A stretch of 64,000 nt of DNA from Glebionis coronaria (taxonomy: Eukaryota > Streptophyta > Magnoliopsida > Asterales > Asteraceae). A program made the position numbers and the translations under genes. Positions 1 to 11,273 of the stretch are shown in pieces. Within the stretch, counting starts at the first letter, position 1, and each line of letters starts with the position of its first letter. The notes under the pieces are model-generated. The model was not told where the DNA came from. It saw only the letters and a list, made by a program, of their open reading frames with translations, and searched no databases. Location of the stretch: contig CM046876.1 of the NCBI GenBank assembly GCA_025667525.1, forward strand, positions 565,375,469-565,439,468, read 5' to 3'.

Positions 1-2204
1 TTTCCAAATCACCATAACACCTTTCCTCGTAAGAAATTTTTGACTAAGGGTACCCTACTTTTCTTTGCCTTGTGTGATTTTACCACCTCGGGGTTTATTT
101 CCTTTCGTGATGGAAATTATGTGTTTGACCCGGGTGGATTTTTCTTGGGGTATTCCTTATATGACTTTGTTTCACCCTTTATCATGGAGATATTTTCCTC
201 CCTTGGAAATCTCGGTTCTTCCATGATTTTTCCCATTTGAATAATGATATTCGGGAAATCGAGTCGAGCTAGAGACGCATGATAAATAAATCAAGCATCG
301 TATAACTAGGTTAGATTTTTACCTTTTCCATCCTTTCCACCCTTTTTCACCTTCACCCACTTTCACCAATAAGTGTAGGGGGGATCCAAGTAGGTTGTTT
401 GTGTTGTGATGTTGTGCAGGGATTTATGCTTTCATGATCCACTTTTGGTGTTTTTGACGCGACCGTGATCCCGTGTTCCCGTGTACCCGATTCTATCAAA
501 ACTATTGTGATTCATACATGTATATAAATAAGATGAATAAATGTAATCACTTTAGTTTTCTCTTCCTTAGCTCGATTTAAACAACGTACTCAATGTCCTA
601 AGTGTAGGGGAGTTTATTCTCCCACATGCTTAAACATTAAAGACAATGTTTATATTAAGTGTAGGGGGGACTTCTATCGAATTTTAGTGGGCTTTTCCAT
701 GAATTTGACCTCATTTAACCGGAAAATTAAAATTTTCAACGTTTTTCAAATTTTTGATCTATTTTGGCCTAGTAGTATTTCCATTTATTTTATTTTCTTT
801 TGTCATCGCATCATATTTATATTTTTCATTTCAAGAATAAAGTAAAAAAAAATTAAATGAATAAAATGGTTTTAACAAGTTTAAATATCTTTGATATAAT
901 AGGCCCGTCGTGAATATTTTGACTCAACCTGAGTTTACTTATCCAAAGTTTACTCTAGCTAGTATCCTTAACCATATGGACCTTAATTGGTTTATTTGGC
1001 TAAGCATCCACGAGTCTCATTCCTTGAGATTTTAAATTGTGGAGAACGAGAGATGATAGAGTTGATAATAAGTTTAAGGGTTAATTCTTGCTTATATGAG
1101 TTTTTGTGGATCTTTCTTATCGCTTGTATATTTAATTGCTTAATAAATGAGGATTTTTGCGGTGTAGATTCGATATCTTAGCTCTTAGCCAAATCTTTTA
1201 TCTCCTTGTAATTAAAGTATAAACACATTGAGGGTGCCAGCGTTGTGGACTTCCGACTAAGGTGGCTCATAACCACTAAGTAGGAGGTATTCAGACCATG
1301 GGACCGCGGAATTTAGCCTACTATATATATCATAAATAAAGAAAGAATAAGATTAAAACATGACATCAAGGAGCCTTAGGGTGTGGGGCATGTAGTACGA
1401 ACCTTGTCATTAGAGCCTTAGGGTGTATGGCATGGTAAGTGTTGAATAAAAATTGATCAAAAAATCAATTCCCTTGTTTATCGTTCAAGGAGCCTTAGGG
1501 TGTGGACAATAGATGAGGAGCATTTTTACATCTTATAGAGCCTAAGGGTATATGATGTAAACTTGCTGAACTCCACATAAAGTATGCATGACTTTGGAGG
1601 AATAATTAATAAGTAGTACTATTGGTCAAATTTCGGATCCGGGAATTTATTCCCCAAATCGTGTTAAATTATCCTTGATGTGGGCTTACTTTATTGACAA
1701 CGTTTTTGAGGACAAGGTTAGGTTCTGAGTGTCGGGTTTGCACCGTTTTTCCTTCATTTTTGGACTAATAATTATCAAATAAGTCAATGAGCCTACGAGT
1801 GAATGACAATCCATAAAATCTAGAGATACAACTTAGGAATTGGAGAAAGAGTATTACACAATTATCTTATATAAGTGGTTTTAACTTAAGAACTTATGAT
1901 AAACAATGATCTTGTTTTTAAGCTTGGTATGGGGAACGTGAAACTTGAGGGTGATTAATATTCATGGCACCAAAGCCCTAATTTAAGTCTTAGATTTCTT
2001 TACGAGTTTCTTCCATCAAATAATTTCCAAGTTAATAAATTGTTATAACTTTTGTTTCTTTTAAAGTTTTTATCTTTTCATCGTAGTAGTAATAGTATAT
2101 CTTGATAAAGGCCAAAATGGATTAATTATGAGGAAAATGTAACTTTATGCTTTAAAATTATGCATTGCATGGGGTCATTGCAATGGTCAAGTGTAGTGGA
2201 TTTA
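1..2204 (+). other. Non-coding interior of a probable gypsy-type element
   Basis: No ORF here resembles a known protein. The phrase AAGTGTAGGGG recurs (about 376, 600 and 657), which resembles the purine-rich stretches often seen 3' of pol in large plant Ty3/gypsy elements (Athila/Tat type). AT-rich and repetitive. The element assignment is inference; the upstream pol would lie outside the window. Confidence 0.3.
1371..1560 (+). repeat. Four copies of a GAGCCTTAGGGTGT phrase
   Basis: The phrase GAGCCTTAGGGTGT (fourth copy GAGCCTAAGGGTAT) occurs at about 1371, 1413, 1490 and 1538. Each copy is followed within a few bases by ATG/GG-rich text such as GGGGCATG or ATGGCATGG. Spacing is irregular (42-77 bp). 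It lies within the putative gypsy interior; no function can be assigned. Confidence 0.7.
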
Positions 2205-3030
2205 ATAAGTGTGTAAACACTTATCCTTTTACCACTAAAATTAAGGAAAAACAAGACCTAATCATGTGTTTAAAATCGTAAAAGTCAGAATTACGCGTGG
2301 TTTTGTGTTTTTGAGTGAAATAGGACAAAAGATGGAAAGGAAAGAAAACACGGGATTTCACGGTTAATTGTTGAAGAAAAGTCAAAGAAAGAGACAAAGT
2401 CAAAGTCAAAGAATCAAAAGTGTACCGAAGATCACGAAAACCGGCAAAATCAACACGGGTTTAAAGGAAAAAACAAGGAAGCTGAAATCGAGCTCGTTTT
2501 TAGTAGATTTAATCTTATTGGAGTTAATTGGGCCTTGTGGGTCCCACATTTGCTTATTGGGCCTGAAAGCCCAATAGAGGATGGAGTCTACTATATTTTT
2601 ATATCCACGCCCAATTTCAAAGCCCATTTGGCAATGCTAACAATGGACGGATATAATGAAAATGGGCCCAAGCCCAAACTGCCAAAGTAATAACATGGAA
2701 GGAAAAAATAAGCCCAAGCCCATAAGCTAACCATGGACGGTTAAAGTGAAAACAAATTCACTTATTTCTTGGTCAAACTTTCATAAACCATTTATTCGCC
2801 AAACCGAAACAACACATTTACCCACACACATTAAACCATCGATACAACCTATGTTTACCCTCACTCTTTCTATCTCTCACCAAAACAAACGCAGCCTTCA
2901 CCCACAAACCCTAAAGATAAAATGAGGGGTTTCTTATTTCTTGGTGTGTGGTTTACACGCGCTGGAAATTAATTCCCAGTTTTTTCGGAAGATGATAATG
3001 GTCTCCTAAATCAAACGTGGCTCCCCTTCC
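2205..3030 (+). other. Non-coding segment, possible upstream part of an LTR
   Basis: It opens with a perfect 8-bp inverted repeat, ATAAGTGT/ACACTTAT with a 4-nt loop (2205-2224). It is rich in GCCCA/GGGCC words around 2520-2720. No convincing ORF. Because the following 2-kb repeat has its TATA box only ~230 bp from its left edge, the true LTR could begin here and the second repeat copy could be 5'-truncated. That reading is inference. Confidence 0.3.
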
Positions 3031-3260
3031 TTGCATATGACTGGCTAAGACAGCACACCATCCCTCAATCATCCAATCATCTATCTCCACATAAGCAGCA
3101 AAGAAACACAAGAAGCACAAATCGTGCCATGCTGGCGATCCGTGTGATTAAAGGCTATTATCCACCGTTCGATCCAAGAGAAGAAAGAGAAGAGAAAAAT
3201 TAAGGGTCAAGTTGAGTTTTCCCCTCAACAAATCTTCATCAGCAAGCCATGGGGGTTGGC

Positions 3261-3268
3261 TATAAATA
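3261..3268 (+). promoter_or_regulatory. TATA box of repeat copy 1
   Basis: TATAAATA in the context GGCTATAAATACCCCC is a strong plant-type TATA box at the position expected for a U3 promoter. The same box is preserved in copy 2 at 5796-5803. Confidence 0.6.
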
Positions 3269-4330
3269 CCCCCATATTCTGTAATTTTTAATTCGTGCCA
3301 TTTTTTTTTTTTTTATTATGCAAAAATAGTTTTTAGATTAATTGTATTTTTCTTTCAAAGTATTGTAATCAGTTATTATTATTAATAAAAGTTATTTAAG
3401 TTTTAATAAATTTGTGTCTTATTTTTTATTTTGTTTAAGTTTAACTGCAATTTATTCTTAATCTATTTTATCATAATAATTAGTTTTAGTTGATTTAAAC
3501 TAATTAATAGTTTAAATTGGTTAATTAAAAGTAAAAGTGGATAAAACTTCCCTACTGGAAGTTTAAAAAAAATCTGGTTCGAATAGTGTTGATGTTTATT
3601 GGAGACGTGTTCGAGTTAAGGCGTAATATGGTGACTCGTTCGGTTAAGGGGGCTCAGCACCTTCCCTTCTTGCCAATGGTTTCTACATAAGGTTCTTAAT
3701 CTCTTTTTATTTTGATGTTAATTTTAGATCAAATTTAATGTTTGTTTAAGTTTCTGGTTAATAGATTTGCTTAGTTGATGCTGTTCTAAGATTAGTTTTA
3801 TTTTGAATCTGCTAGTGGTTGATTTGTCTGAGTTTCTGTTTAGGCCTGAGTTGATTTTTCTGCTTAAGGTTTGATTATTGTTTAAGTCTGCTAGCTTATT
3901 TTTATTTGTTAGGTTCTTTGATGAGTTTTAGGACTTTGTCTGCTTAATTTGATATTGTTTTAGTTTGGAGTTATTGAGTTTTTAGTTTGATTTAATATTG
4001 ATTTAGTGGTTTAATTGCTTGCTTGTTTGCTGATATAGTTTGATATAGTTGTTTCCCTGTTGAGATTTAGGATTTTATTTTAATCTGTTTAGTATAAGTG
4101 TTATATCTATTTTAAATTTATTAAATCTGCTTTTGCCTTTTTAATTTTTGTTCTTAGATTTAATTGATATTTTAGTTTAGATCTGCTTATTTTCTGTTTA
4201 AGTTTTATGTGCTTATTTGGTTTTATTGAGTTGCTGATCTGCATAAGCCATCAGATTCATTTAATCTGATTGTGCAAATACTGATTTCTATCAGTTCCAA
4301 AAAAAGAAAATATATATCACAAAAATTTAG

Positions 4331-4402
4331 TCACTCTAGGGACTCGAACCCGTGACCACCCGTTCAATAGCCATACGTCTTAACCAACTTAGCTGGCTCT
4401 TA
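4331..4402 (-). repeat. Antisense tRNA-like segment inside LTR copy 1
   Basis: Read on the minus strand the segment contains an A-box-like stretch (AGCTAAGTTGGTTAAG) and a good B-box (GGTTCGAGTCC) spaced as in a tRNA gene. The T-stem pairs only partly and the anticodon arm does not fold well, so this is not a functional tRNA gene. A tRNA-derived SINE relic or captured tRNA fragment is more likely. Confidence 0.5.
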
Positions 4403-4977
4403 TTTGTGTTATATCACAGCTTACCTTATTAATATAGGGTTAATTAAAAGCTGTCAGTTTTTTAGTTATATAGATTTAATTTAGTTAATATTTTCTTTAT
4501 AATTTGTTTTACTAAAATAGTTTATTTAATACTTTTTAATCAAAAGTTTTTATAAATTTACTTTTATAAAGTTAAAAAAAATATAAAAACAAAAAAAATA
4601 AATATTTTATTATTTTTAGGAATTTAAATTATTTTTAAAATTTAGTTTTATATAGAATTAGTTTTTAAAAATAAATAGATTTTGCTTAGATAAATAGTTT
4701 TAGTTAAATATTAATTAGATTAAAATTAGTTTTAAGTTTTATTTAAATTTAAATTAGTCTTTAAATAGTTTTGTTAAAATTTGTTTAATTAGAATTTTTA
4801 ATAGTGAAAAAGTAGTTTTAATTAAATATTTCCTTTTTAATTAGATTAAATAGTTTTTAATTAAATAATTTTTAGTTTTAAATTACCAAACAAAGTTTAA
4901 TTTACCAAGAACAATTAATCTTACGTATAAATTAGATATCAATTCGAGTGAGTCGAGGAACGAAAAATAGACTTTTA

Positions 4978-5565
4978 AGAATTGCAAAATTCATACATTA
5001 AATTGGCGCCGCTGCCGCTTCGCTCGTTACAATTGACGATTTTTCGTGAGAAGCTTTGGATTTTGGGATCCGTTCAATTTTGAACGTTATTTTCTTGTAA
5101 AAAAATTCAAAAACATAAAAAAAAAAATCCAAAACTTAAAAATACAAAAAATTAAAAAATCATCAAAAGCAAACTCTTTCCTAAGATTTGCACCAAAAAA
5201 ATTAAAAAATCCAAAAGTAATACTTTTCTTAAAGTATTACACCAAAAATATTACGTATTATTGTTATTTTTCTTATTTCGATTTCTTTCGTTTTTTATTG
5301 TAAATAGATATTTTTCTAAAAAAAATACAAAAAGATTTTTCTTTTACTATATTGTATTACGTAGAACAATTAATTTACCTACTTTCAAATAAGACCTTAG
5401 TTGGGATTTTATCACCTAGCTATTGTATTCGAATCCAAAACGGAAAATAAAGGCAAAATAGATAAATACTAATAAAACGTTTGAACTCGATTTATACAAA
5501 CTATAAGGTGGGTATAAGGCGACGCGCTATAAAAGGTCGTCTAAGGAAAAAGGTTTTTAAGTGCT
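4978..5565 (+). other. Short spacer between the two long repeats, with a PBS-like start
   Basis: TGGCGCCGCTGCCG at 5004-5017 matches the start of an Asp-type primer binding site (TGGCGCCG...), placed just after repeat copy 1. The rest is A-rich, non-coding DNA without recognisable gag or pol, and CTATAAAAGG occurs near 5528. If the flanking repeats are LTRs, this is an internally deleted or non-autonomous element. Confidence 0.45.
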
Positions 5566-5795
5566 TTGTATATGATTAGCTAAGACAACACACCATCCCT
5601 CAATCATCCAATCATCTATATCCACATAAGCAACAAAGAAACACAAGAAGCACAAATCGTGTCATGCTGGCGATCCGTGTGATTAAAGGCTATTATCCAC
5701 CGTTCGATCAGAGAGAAGAAAGAGAAGAGAAGAATTAAGGGTCAAGATGAGTTTTCCCCTCAACAAATCTTCATCAGCAAGCCATGGGGGTTGGC

Positions 5796-5803
5796 TATAA
5801 ATA
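5796..5803 (+). promoter_or_regulatory. TATA box of repeat copy 2
   Basis: TATAAATA, conserved in place and context with the box at 3261 in copy 1. Confidence 0.6.
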
Positions 5804-6902
5804 CCCCCATACTCTGTAATTTTTAATTCGTGCCATTTTTATTTTTATTTTATTATGCAAAAATAGTTTTTAGATTAATTGTATTTTTCTTTCAAAGTAT
5901 TGTAATCAGTTATTATTATTAATAAAAGTTATTTAAGTTTTAATAAATTCGTGTCTTATTTTTTATTTTGTTTAAGTTTAACTGCAATTTATTCTTAATC
6001 TATTTTATCATAATAATTAGTTTTAGTTGATTTAAACTAATTAATAGTTTAAATTGGTTAATTAAAAGTAAAAGTGGATAAAACTTCCCTACTGGAAGTT
6101 TAAAAAAAAATCTGGTTCGAATAGATTTATGCTTCGAATAGTGTTGATGTTTATTGGAGACGTGTTCGAGTTAAGGCGTAATATGGTGACTCGTTCGGTT
6201 AAGGGGGCTCAGCGCCTTCCCTTCTTGCCAATGGTTTCTACATAAGGTTCTTAATCTCTTTTTATTTTGATGTTAATTTTAGATTAAATTTAATGTTTGT
6301 TTAAGTTTCGGATTAATAGATTTGCTTAGTTGATGCTGTTCTAAGATTAGTTTTATTTTGAATCTGCTAGTGGTTGATTTGTCTGAGTTTCTGTTTAGGC
6401 CTGAGTTAATTTTTCTGCTTAAGGTTTGATTATTGTTTAAGTCTGCTAGCTTATTTTTATTTGTTAGGTTCTTTGTTGAGTTTTAGGACTTTGTCTGCTT
6501 AATCTGATATTGTTTTAGTCTGGAGTTATTGAGTTTTTAGTTTGATTTAATATTGATTTAGTGGTTTAATTGCTTGCTGATATTGTGCTTAAATTGTTTG
6601 CTGATATTGTTTGATATAGTTGTTGCCCTGTTGAGATATAGGATTTTATTTTAATCTGTTTAGTATAAGTGTTATATCTGTTTTAAATTTATTAAATCTG
6701 CTTTTGCCTTTTTAATTTTTGTTCTTAGATTTAACTGATATTTGAGTTTAGATCCGCTTATTTTCTGTTTAAGTTTTATGTGCTTATTTGGTTTTGTTGA
6801 GTTGCTGATCTGCATAAGCCATCAGATTCATTTAATCTGATTGTGCAAATACTGATTTCTATCAGTTCCAAAAAAAAGAAAATATATATCACAAAAATTT
6901 AG

Positions 6903-6973
6903 TCTCTTCAGGGACTCGAACCCGTGACCACCCGTTCAATAGCCATACGTCTTAACCAACTTAGCTAGCTCTT
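6903..6973 (-). repeat. Antisense tRNA-like segment inside LTR copy 2
   Basis: Counterpart of 4331-4402, with intact A-box-like and B-box words on the minus strand. The two copies differ near the 3' acceptor side (CTCTTCA versus CACTCTA). The tRNA-like piece was therefore in the LTR before the two copies diverged. Confidence 0.5.
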
Positions 6974-7547
6974 ATTTGTGTTATATCACAGCTTACCTTA
7001 TTAATATAGGGTTAATTAATAGCTGTCAGTTTTTTAATTATATAGATTTAATTTAGTTAATATTTTCTTTATAACTTGTTTTACTAAAATAGTTTATTTA
7101 ATACTTTTTAATCAAAAGTTTTTATAAATTTACTTTTATAAAGTTTAAAAAAAATAAAAACAAACAAAATAAATATTTTATTATTTTTAGGAATTTAAAT
7201 TGTTTTCAAAATTTAGTTTTATATAGAATTAATTTTTAAAAATGAATAGATTTTGCTTAGATAAATAGTTTTGGTTAAATATTAATTAGATTAAAATTTA
7301 GTTTTAAGTTTTATTTAAATTTAAATTAGTCTAAATAGTTTTGTTAAAATTTGTTTAATTAGAATTTTTAATAGTGAAAAAGTAGTTTTAATTAAATATT
7401 TCCTTTTTAATTAGATTAAATAGTTTTTAATTAAATAATTTTTAGTTTTAAATTACCAAACAAAGTTTAATTTACCAAGAACAATTAATCTTACGTATAA
7501 ATTGGATATCAATTCGAGTGAGTCGAGGAACGAAAAATAGACTTTTA

Positions 7548-10500
7548 CATTAACAATTCACAAACTGGCGAATATGAACTTGGTCTCTGTTTTACCGCCT
7601 AAAACTTTAAGAAATGACATCAATTGCCTTGCGTGCAGCAAAGGCAAACAACACAAAGCATCCTTCAAGGCCATTACTGCTCTCAGCCTCATAACTGAAC
7701 CATTACAGCTACTAAACATGGATTTATTTGGTCCTACCTACATTAGGAGCATTGACCATAAACAATACTGTCTTGTGGTAACTGATGGGTACAGCAGGTT
7801 CACGTGGGTTTTCTTTCTGGCTGCTAAAAGTGAGACCTACTGGATTCTCAAAGACTTCATAACACTCATTGAGAATCAGCTGTCCAAGAAGGTGAAAGTT
7901 ATCCGATGTGACAATGGAACAGAATTCAAAAATGTAGACCTCATAGCACTTTGCAATTCCAAAGGTATCAAAAGAGATTATAGTGCTGCCAGGACTCCTC
8001 AACAGAATGGTGTTGCTGAAAGAAAGAAAAGGACAAATAGAAGCTGTAAGAACTATGCTTGTAGATTCCAAGCTTCCAACTATGTTTTGGACAGAAGCTG
8101 TCAACACTGCAAGTTATGAGTTGAATAGGGTTTCAATTACCAATCCATATAAGAAGACTCCCTATGAGCTACTCACAGTCAAAGTCCCAAGCGTTGCTCA
8201 TTTAAAGCCATTTGGCTGTCCTGTCACCATTCTGAATACTAGTGACTATTTGGGGAAATTTTATTGCAAGGCAGATGAAGGCTACATTGTGGGATATTCA
8301 GCTCACTCTCGAGCTTATCGTGTCTATAATCTCCATGCTAAGGGTGTCATTGAAACTATCAATCTTAGGTACTTTGAGGAGAAGAAAAACATCCAAGGCA
8401 AAGGTCCTGAATGGTATTTTGATCTTGATTATCTTAGTGATTCATTGGGATATTTTCGTTTCAAAACTAACCAACATACAGGTCCACAAGTGTTTGCAAC
8501 TTCTAGTGCAGGTGCTAATTCTAGCTTTTCGGACTCAGATGAGGATGATGACATTTTTGTTGTTCCATCCTATTCCACCACAGTCTCTCCTAACACAACT
8601 GGTACTCCTATGGATGCTTCTTCATCAGACATTGTGGATTCACAAGGAGCTCTTGACACACTGATCAAGCAACAACTAGATGCTACTACAACAGCTACTC
8701 AAGGAGGCTTTAAGTTTCCTATGAGTACTCTTGTTGTACCAGTTACTCCTGGTGATCCTATTGTTACTTCTAGTACAAGTTTAACACCTATTGGTAGTCC
8801 GGTTAGTGATCCTACTTCAACAACTAGGTTCTCTGGTCCTTCTGACTTGGGAAACTATCAAAAGAAGACTTCTACTAAGCTGGATGATATTCATAAGCAG
8901 CCAATAGATGGTATTTTCGACTCTGCTTCATATGATGATGACTTTGTTGGGAATCTTAATAACTTGGCACCAGAAGTGGATGTAGCTCCTATTCCTGTTC
9001 AGCAGATCAATAAAGACCATCCTACTACTCAAATCATTGGAGATCCTGGTTCTACGATCAAGACTCGCCGCATGCATAAGAAAGCAACATCTGATCATCA
9101 TGCTCTTGTGAGCTACATTGAAGACCAAAAGCGTAATAATCACACAGACTTTCTTCACTGTTTGTTTGCTTGTTTTCTTTCACAGGTGGAACCTAGGTCA
9201 GTCTCACATGCTCTTGAGGATCAAAGTTGGGTGAAGGCTATTCAGGAGGAGATGCGGCAGTTCTTGTTTCAGAATGTTTGGATCCTAGTTGACTTGCCAG
9301 ATAGAAAGACAGTAATTGGTACCAAATAGATTCTCAAAAACAAGAAAGATGCAAGGGGTATTGTGGTGAGAAATAAGGCTAGGCTGGTTGCACAAGGTCA
9401 CACACAACTAGAAGGAATTGACTATACTGAAGTCTTTGCTCCTGTTGCTAGGATTGAGGCCATTAGTCTGTTTTTGGCTTTTGCTTCTTATGTTTGCTTT
9501 ACGGTTTTTCAGATGGATGTCAAGAGTGCGTTTCTTTATGGCAAGATTGATGAGGATGTTTATGTCACTCAACCTAAGGGCTTTGTGGATCCACTTCATC
9601 CCAAGAAAGTATACAAGGTGGTCAAATATCTATATGGACTTCATTAGGCTCCTAGATCTTGGTATGAGCGTCTATCCACTTTCTTGTTTAAACACGGCTA
9701 CAGAAGAGGCACTATTGACAAAACACTTTTCCTTCAAAGGAATGGCAAGGACATCGTCCTGGTTCAAGTGTATGTGGATGATATTATCTTTGGTTCTACT
9801 AGGAAGGAATGGTGTGATGAGTTTGAACAACTAATGAAAGGCGAATTTCAGATGAGTGCCATGGGAGAACTCACATTTTTCCTTGGTCTTCAAGTCAAGC
9901 AACAGTCGGATGGTATCTTCATTAGTCAAGACAAGTATGTTCATGAGATCATTCAGAAGTTTGATGTGGAACCTCTAAGACCAGCAGCAACACCTTCTGA
10001 AGTCAGTAAAGTCAAACTCAAGAATGAGCTAGATCCTCCGGTAAATGTTCACATGTACAGGTCAATGATTGGCTCACTTATGTATTTGACTGCATCACGT
10101 CCGGACATTATGTTTGTAGTAAGTGCTTGTTCTAGACATCAGGTGGCTCCAACTGTATCTAACTTGAATGCAGTCAAGAAAATCTTCAAGTATATCAAGG
10201 CTCAACCCAAGCTAGGCTTGTGGTATCCAAAGGAATCACCTTTTGTTCTTGAAGCCTATAGTGATAGTGACTATGAAGGTGCTAATAATGATAGGAAGTC
10301 TACTACTGGTGGTTGTCAGTTTTTGGGTCGAAGACTTATCTCATGGCAATGTAGAAACAGACAATAGTAGCTACCTCTTCAACAGAAGTTGAATACGTAG
10401 CTGCCGCTAGTTGTTGTGGACAAGTCTTGTGGATACAAAATCAGATGCTGGATTATGGCTTCAACTTCATGAACACCAAATTTTTCATCGACAATCAAAG

Positions 10501-10711
10501 CACTATTTGCATTGTGAAGAATTCAGTCTTTCATCAACGAACCAAGCATATTGAGAGTAGGCACCATTTTATAAGGGATGCCAATGAGAAGAAGCTGATA
10601 CAGGTTCTTAAAGTACATACGGATGATAATGTTGCTGATTTATTGACTAAAGCCTTTAATGGTCCGAGATTCAACCACTTGGTGGTTCACATTGGTATGA
10701 TCAATCCTTGA
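7548..10711 (+). pseudogene. pol: C1 pol (integrase, reverse transcriptase, RNase H), broken
   Basis: The order integrase-RT-RNase H is that of Ty1/copia. Integrase retains the second zinc pair (CLACSKGKQHK) and catalytic landmarks DLFGP, CDNGTEF and TPQQNGVAERK; its N-terminal HH pair is lost with the 5' truncation. RT shows [11 protein letters not shown] near 9510 and the active-site YVDDIIFG near 9770. RNase H shows SDSDYEG and STEVEY. Breaks: a frameshift near 8035, TAG at 9327 where copia proteins have Trp, TAG at 9645 where they have Gln, and a frameshift near 10360. The reading frame ends at 10711 in a typical copia terminus (GMINP). It cannot make a functional polyprotein. Confidence in family is high; the start is set only by the truncation point. 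Confidence 0.9.
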
Positions 10712-11273
10712 GGCCTAGGATTGAGGGGAGGCTAAGACTAACGGGAGGCTTATTGTACATATTTTCTTGTACAGTCTTACATATGGTAGCTTCTAACAAC
10801 AGTTTTCATGGGTATTCGCGGTGTGTGCAACTTCTAATGGAAGATTTTGGTTACTCCTAGTGACAGTCTTCTTCTCCTAGTGGGTACTAACCCTTATTCT
10901 TCACTTGTGGTTGGCTTCTAGTATCGATTTTGGGTCACTGTTCACTTCGTTGACCACTTGCTGCTCCTAGTGTTGACCTTTACGCGTTTTCACTTTCAGT
11001 TAACGCGAGTTACTTCTGGTGCACATCTTTTTGTTTATCTTTGGTAACTGGGATTTGCAAATAATGGTTTAAGGGACAAGTGGTTACTCAATCATTAATG
11101 ACTTATTTTTGAAAGGGAAACCCCCATAATTAGGGGTCAATGAACAGTTTTGTGACCATTATTTATGGTCAAATTACTCATTTGACTCAATTATCACGAC
11201 CATACACACACACATACGCTCCTACCCTTCACCATCTTCAATCAATCATCTTCTACTGCTTCAATCATCAACA
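10712..11273 (+). other. Non-coding region between pol and the 3' ORF of C1
   Basis: No ORF. A purine-rich stretch (GAGGGGAGGCTAAG, about 10723) follows pol. The phrase (T/C)TCCTAGTG or CTTCTAxTG recurs at about 10789, 10831, 10853, 10873, 10915, 10963 and 11012, a dispersed short repeat confined to this spacer. AATTACTC/TTGACTC-type AT-rich text and an ACACACACA stretch precede the ATG at 11274. Confidence 0.6.

Larger units (their letters stand above)
3031..4977 (+). repeat. Long direct repeat copy 1 (probable LTR)
   Basis: This segment is repeated almost identically at 5566-7547. It contains TATAAATA at 3261, then AT-rich non-coding sequence, an antisense tRNA-like stretch near 4331-4400, and ends before a PBS-like sequence at 5004. 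Shared sequence begins TTG(C/T)ATATGA and stops after GACTTTTA. A TG lies at the left edge (TGACTGGCTAAG), but a clean TG...CA boundary is not visible at the right edge. LTR identity is therefore likely but the exact ends are uncertain. Confidence 0.65.
5566..7547 (+). repeat. Long direct repeat copy 2 (probable LTR, truncated at its right end)
   Basis: Near-identical to 3031-4977, with small indels. One is an extra ATTTATGCTTCGAATAG near 6124, which partly duplicates neighbouring sequence; another is an expanded TTGCTGATATTG phrase near 6570-6610. The TATA box is at 5796. Similarity stops at 7547, where the sequence passes directly into the middle of a copia integrase ORF. That junction is a deletion or recombination breakpoint rather than an insertion boundary. 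Confidence 0.65.

Noticed and set aside
40..240. 66-codon ORF at the window start
   Set aside because: No domain, AT-rich repeat context, no supporting homology; chance frame.
4331..4402. Functional tRNA gene
   Set aside because: T-stem and anticodon stem do not pair properly, no CCA-adjacent acceptor pairing; only the promoter boxes survive.
5046..5303. 85-codon ORF rich in Lys, Asn and Phe
   Set aside because: Encoded by an A-rich low-complexity spacer; composition alone explains it.
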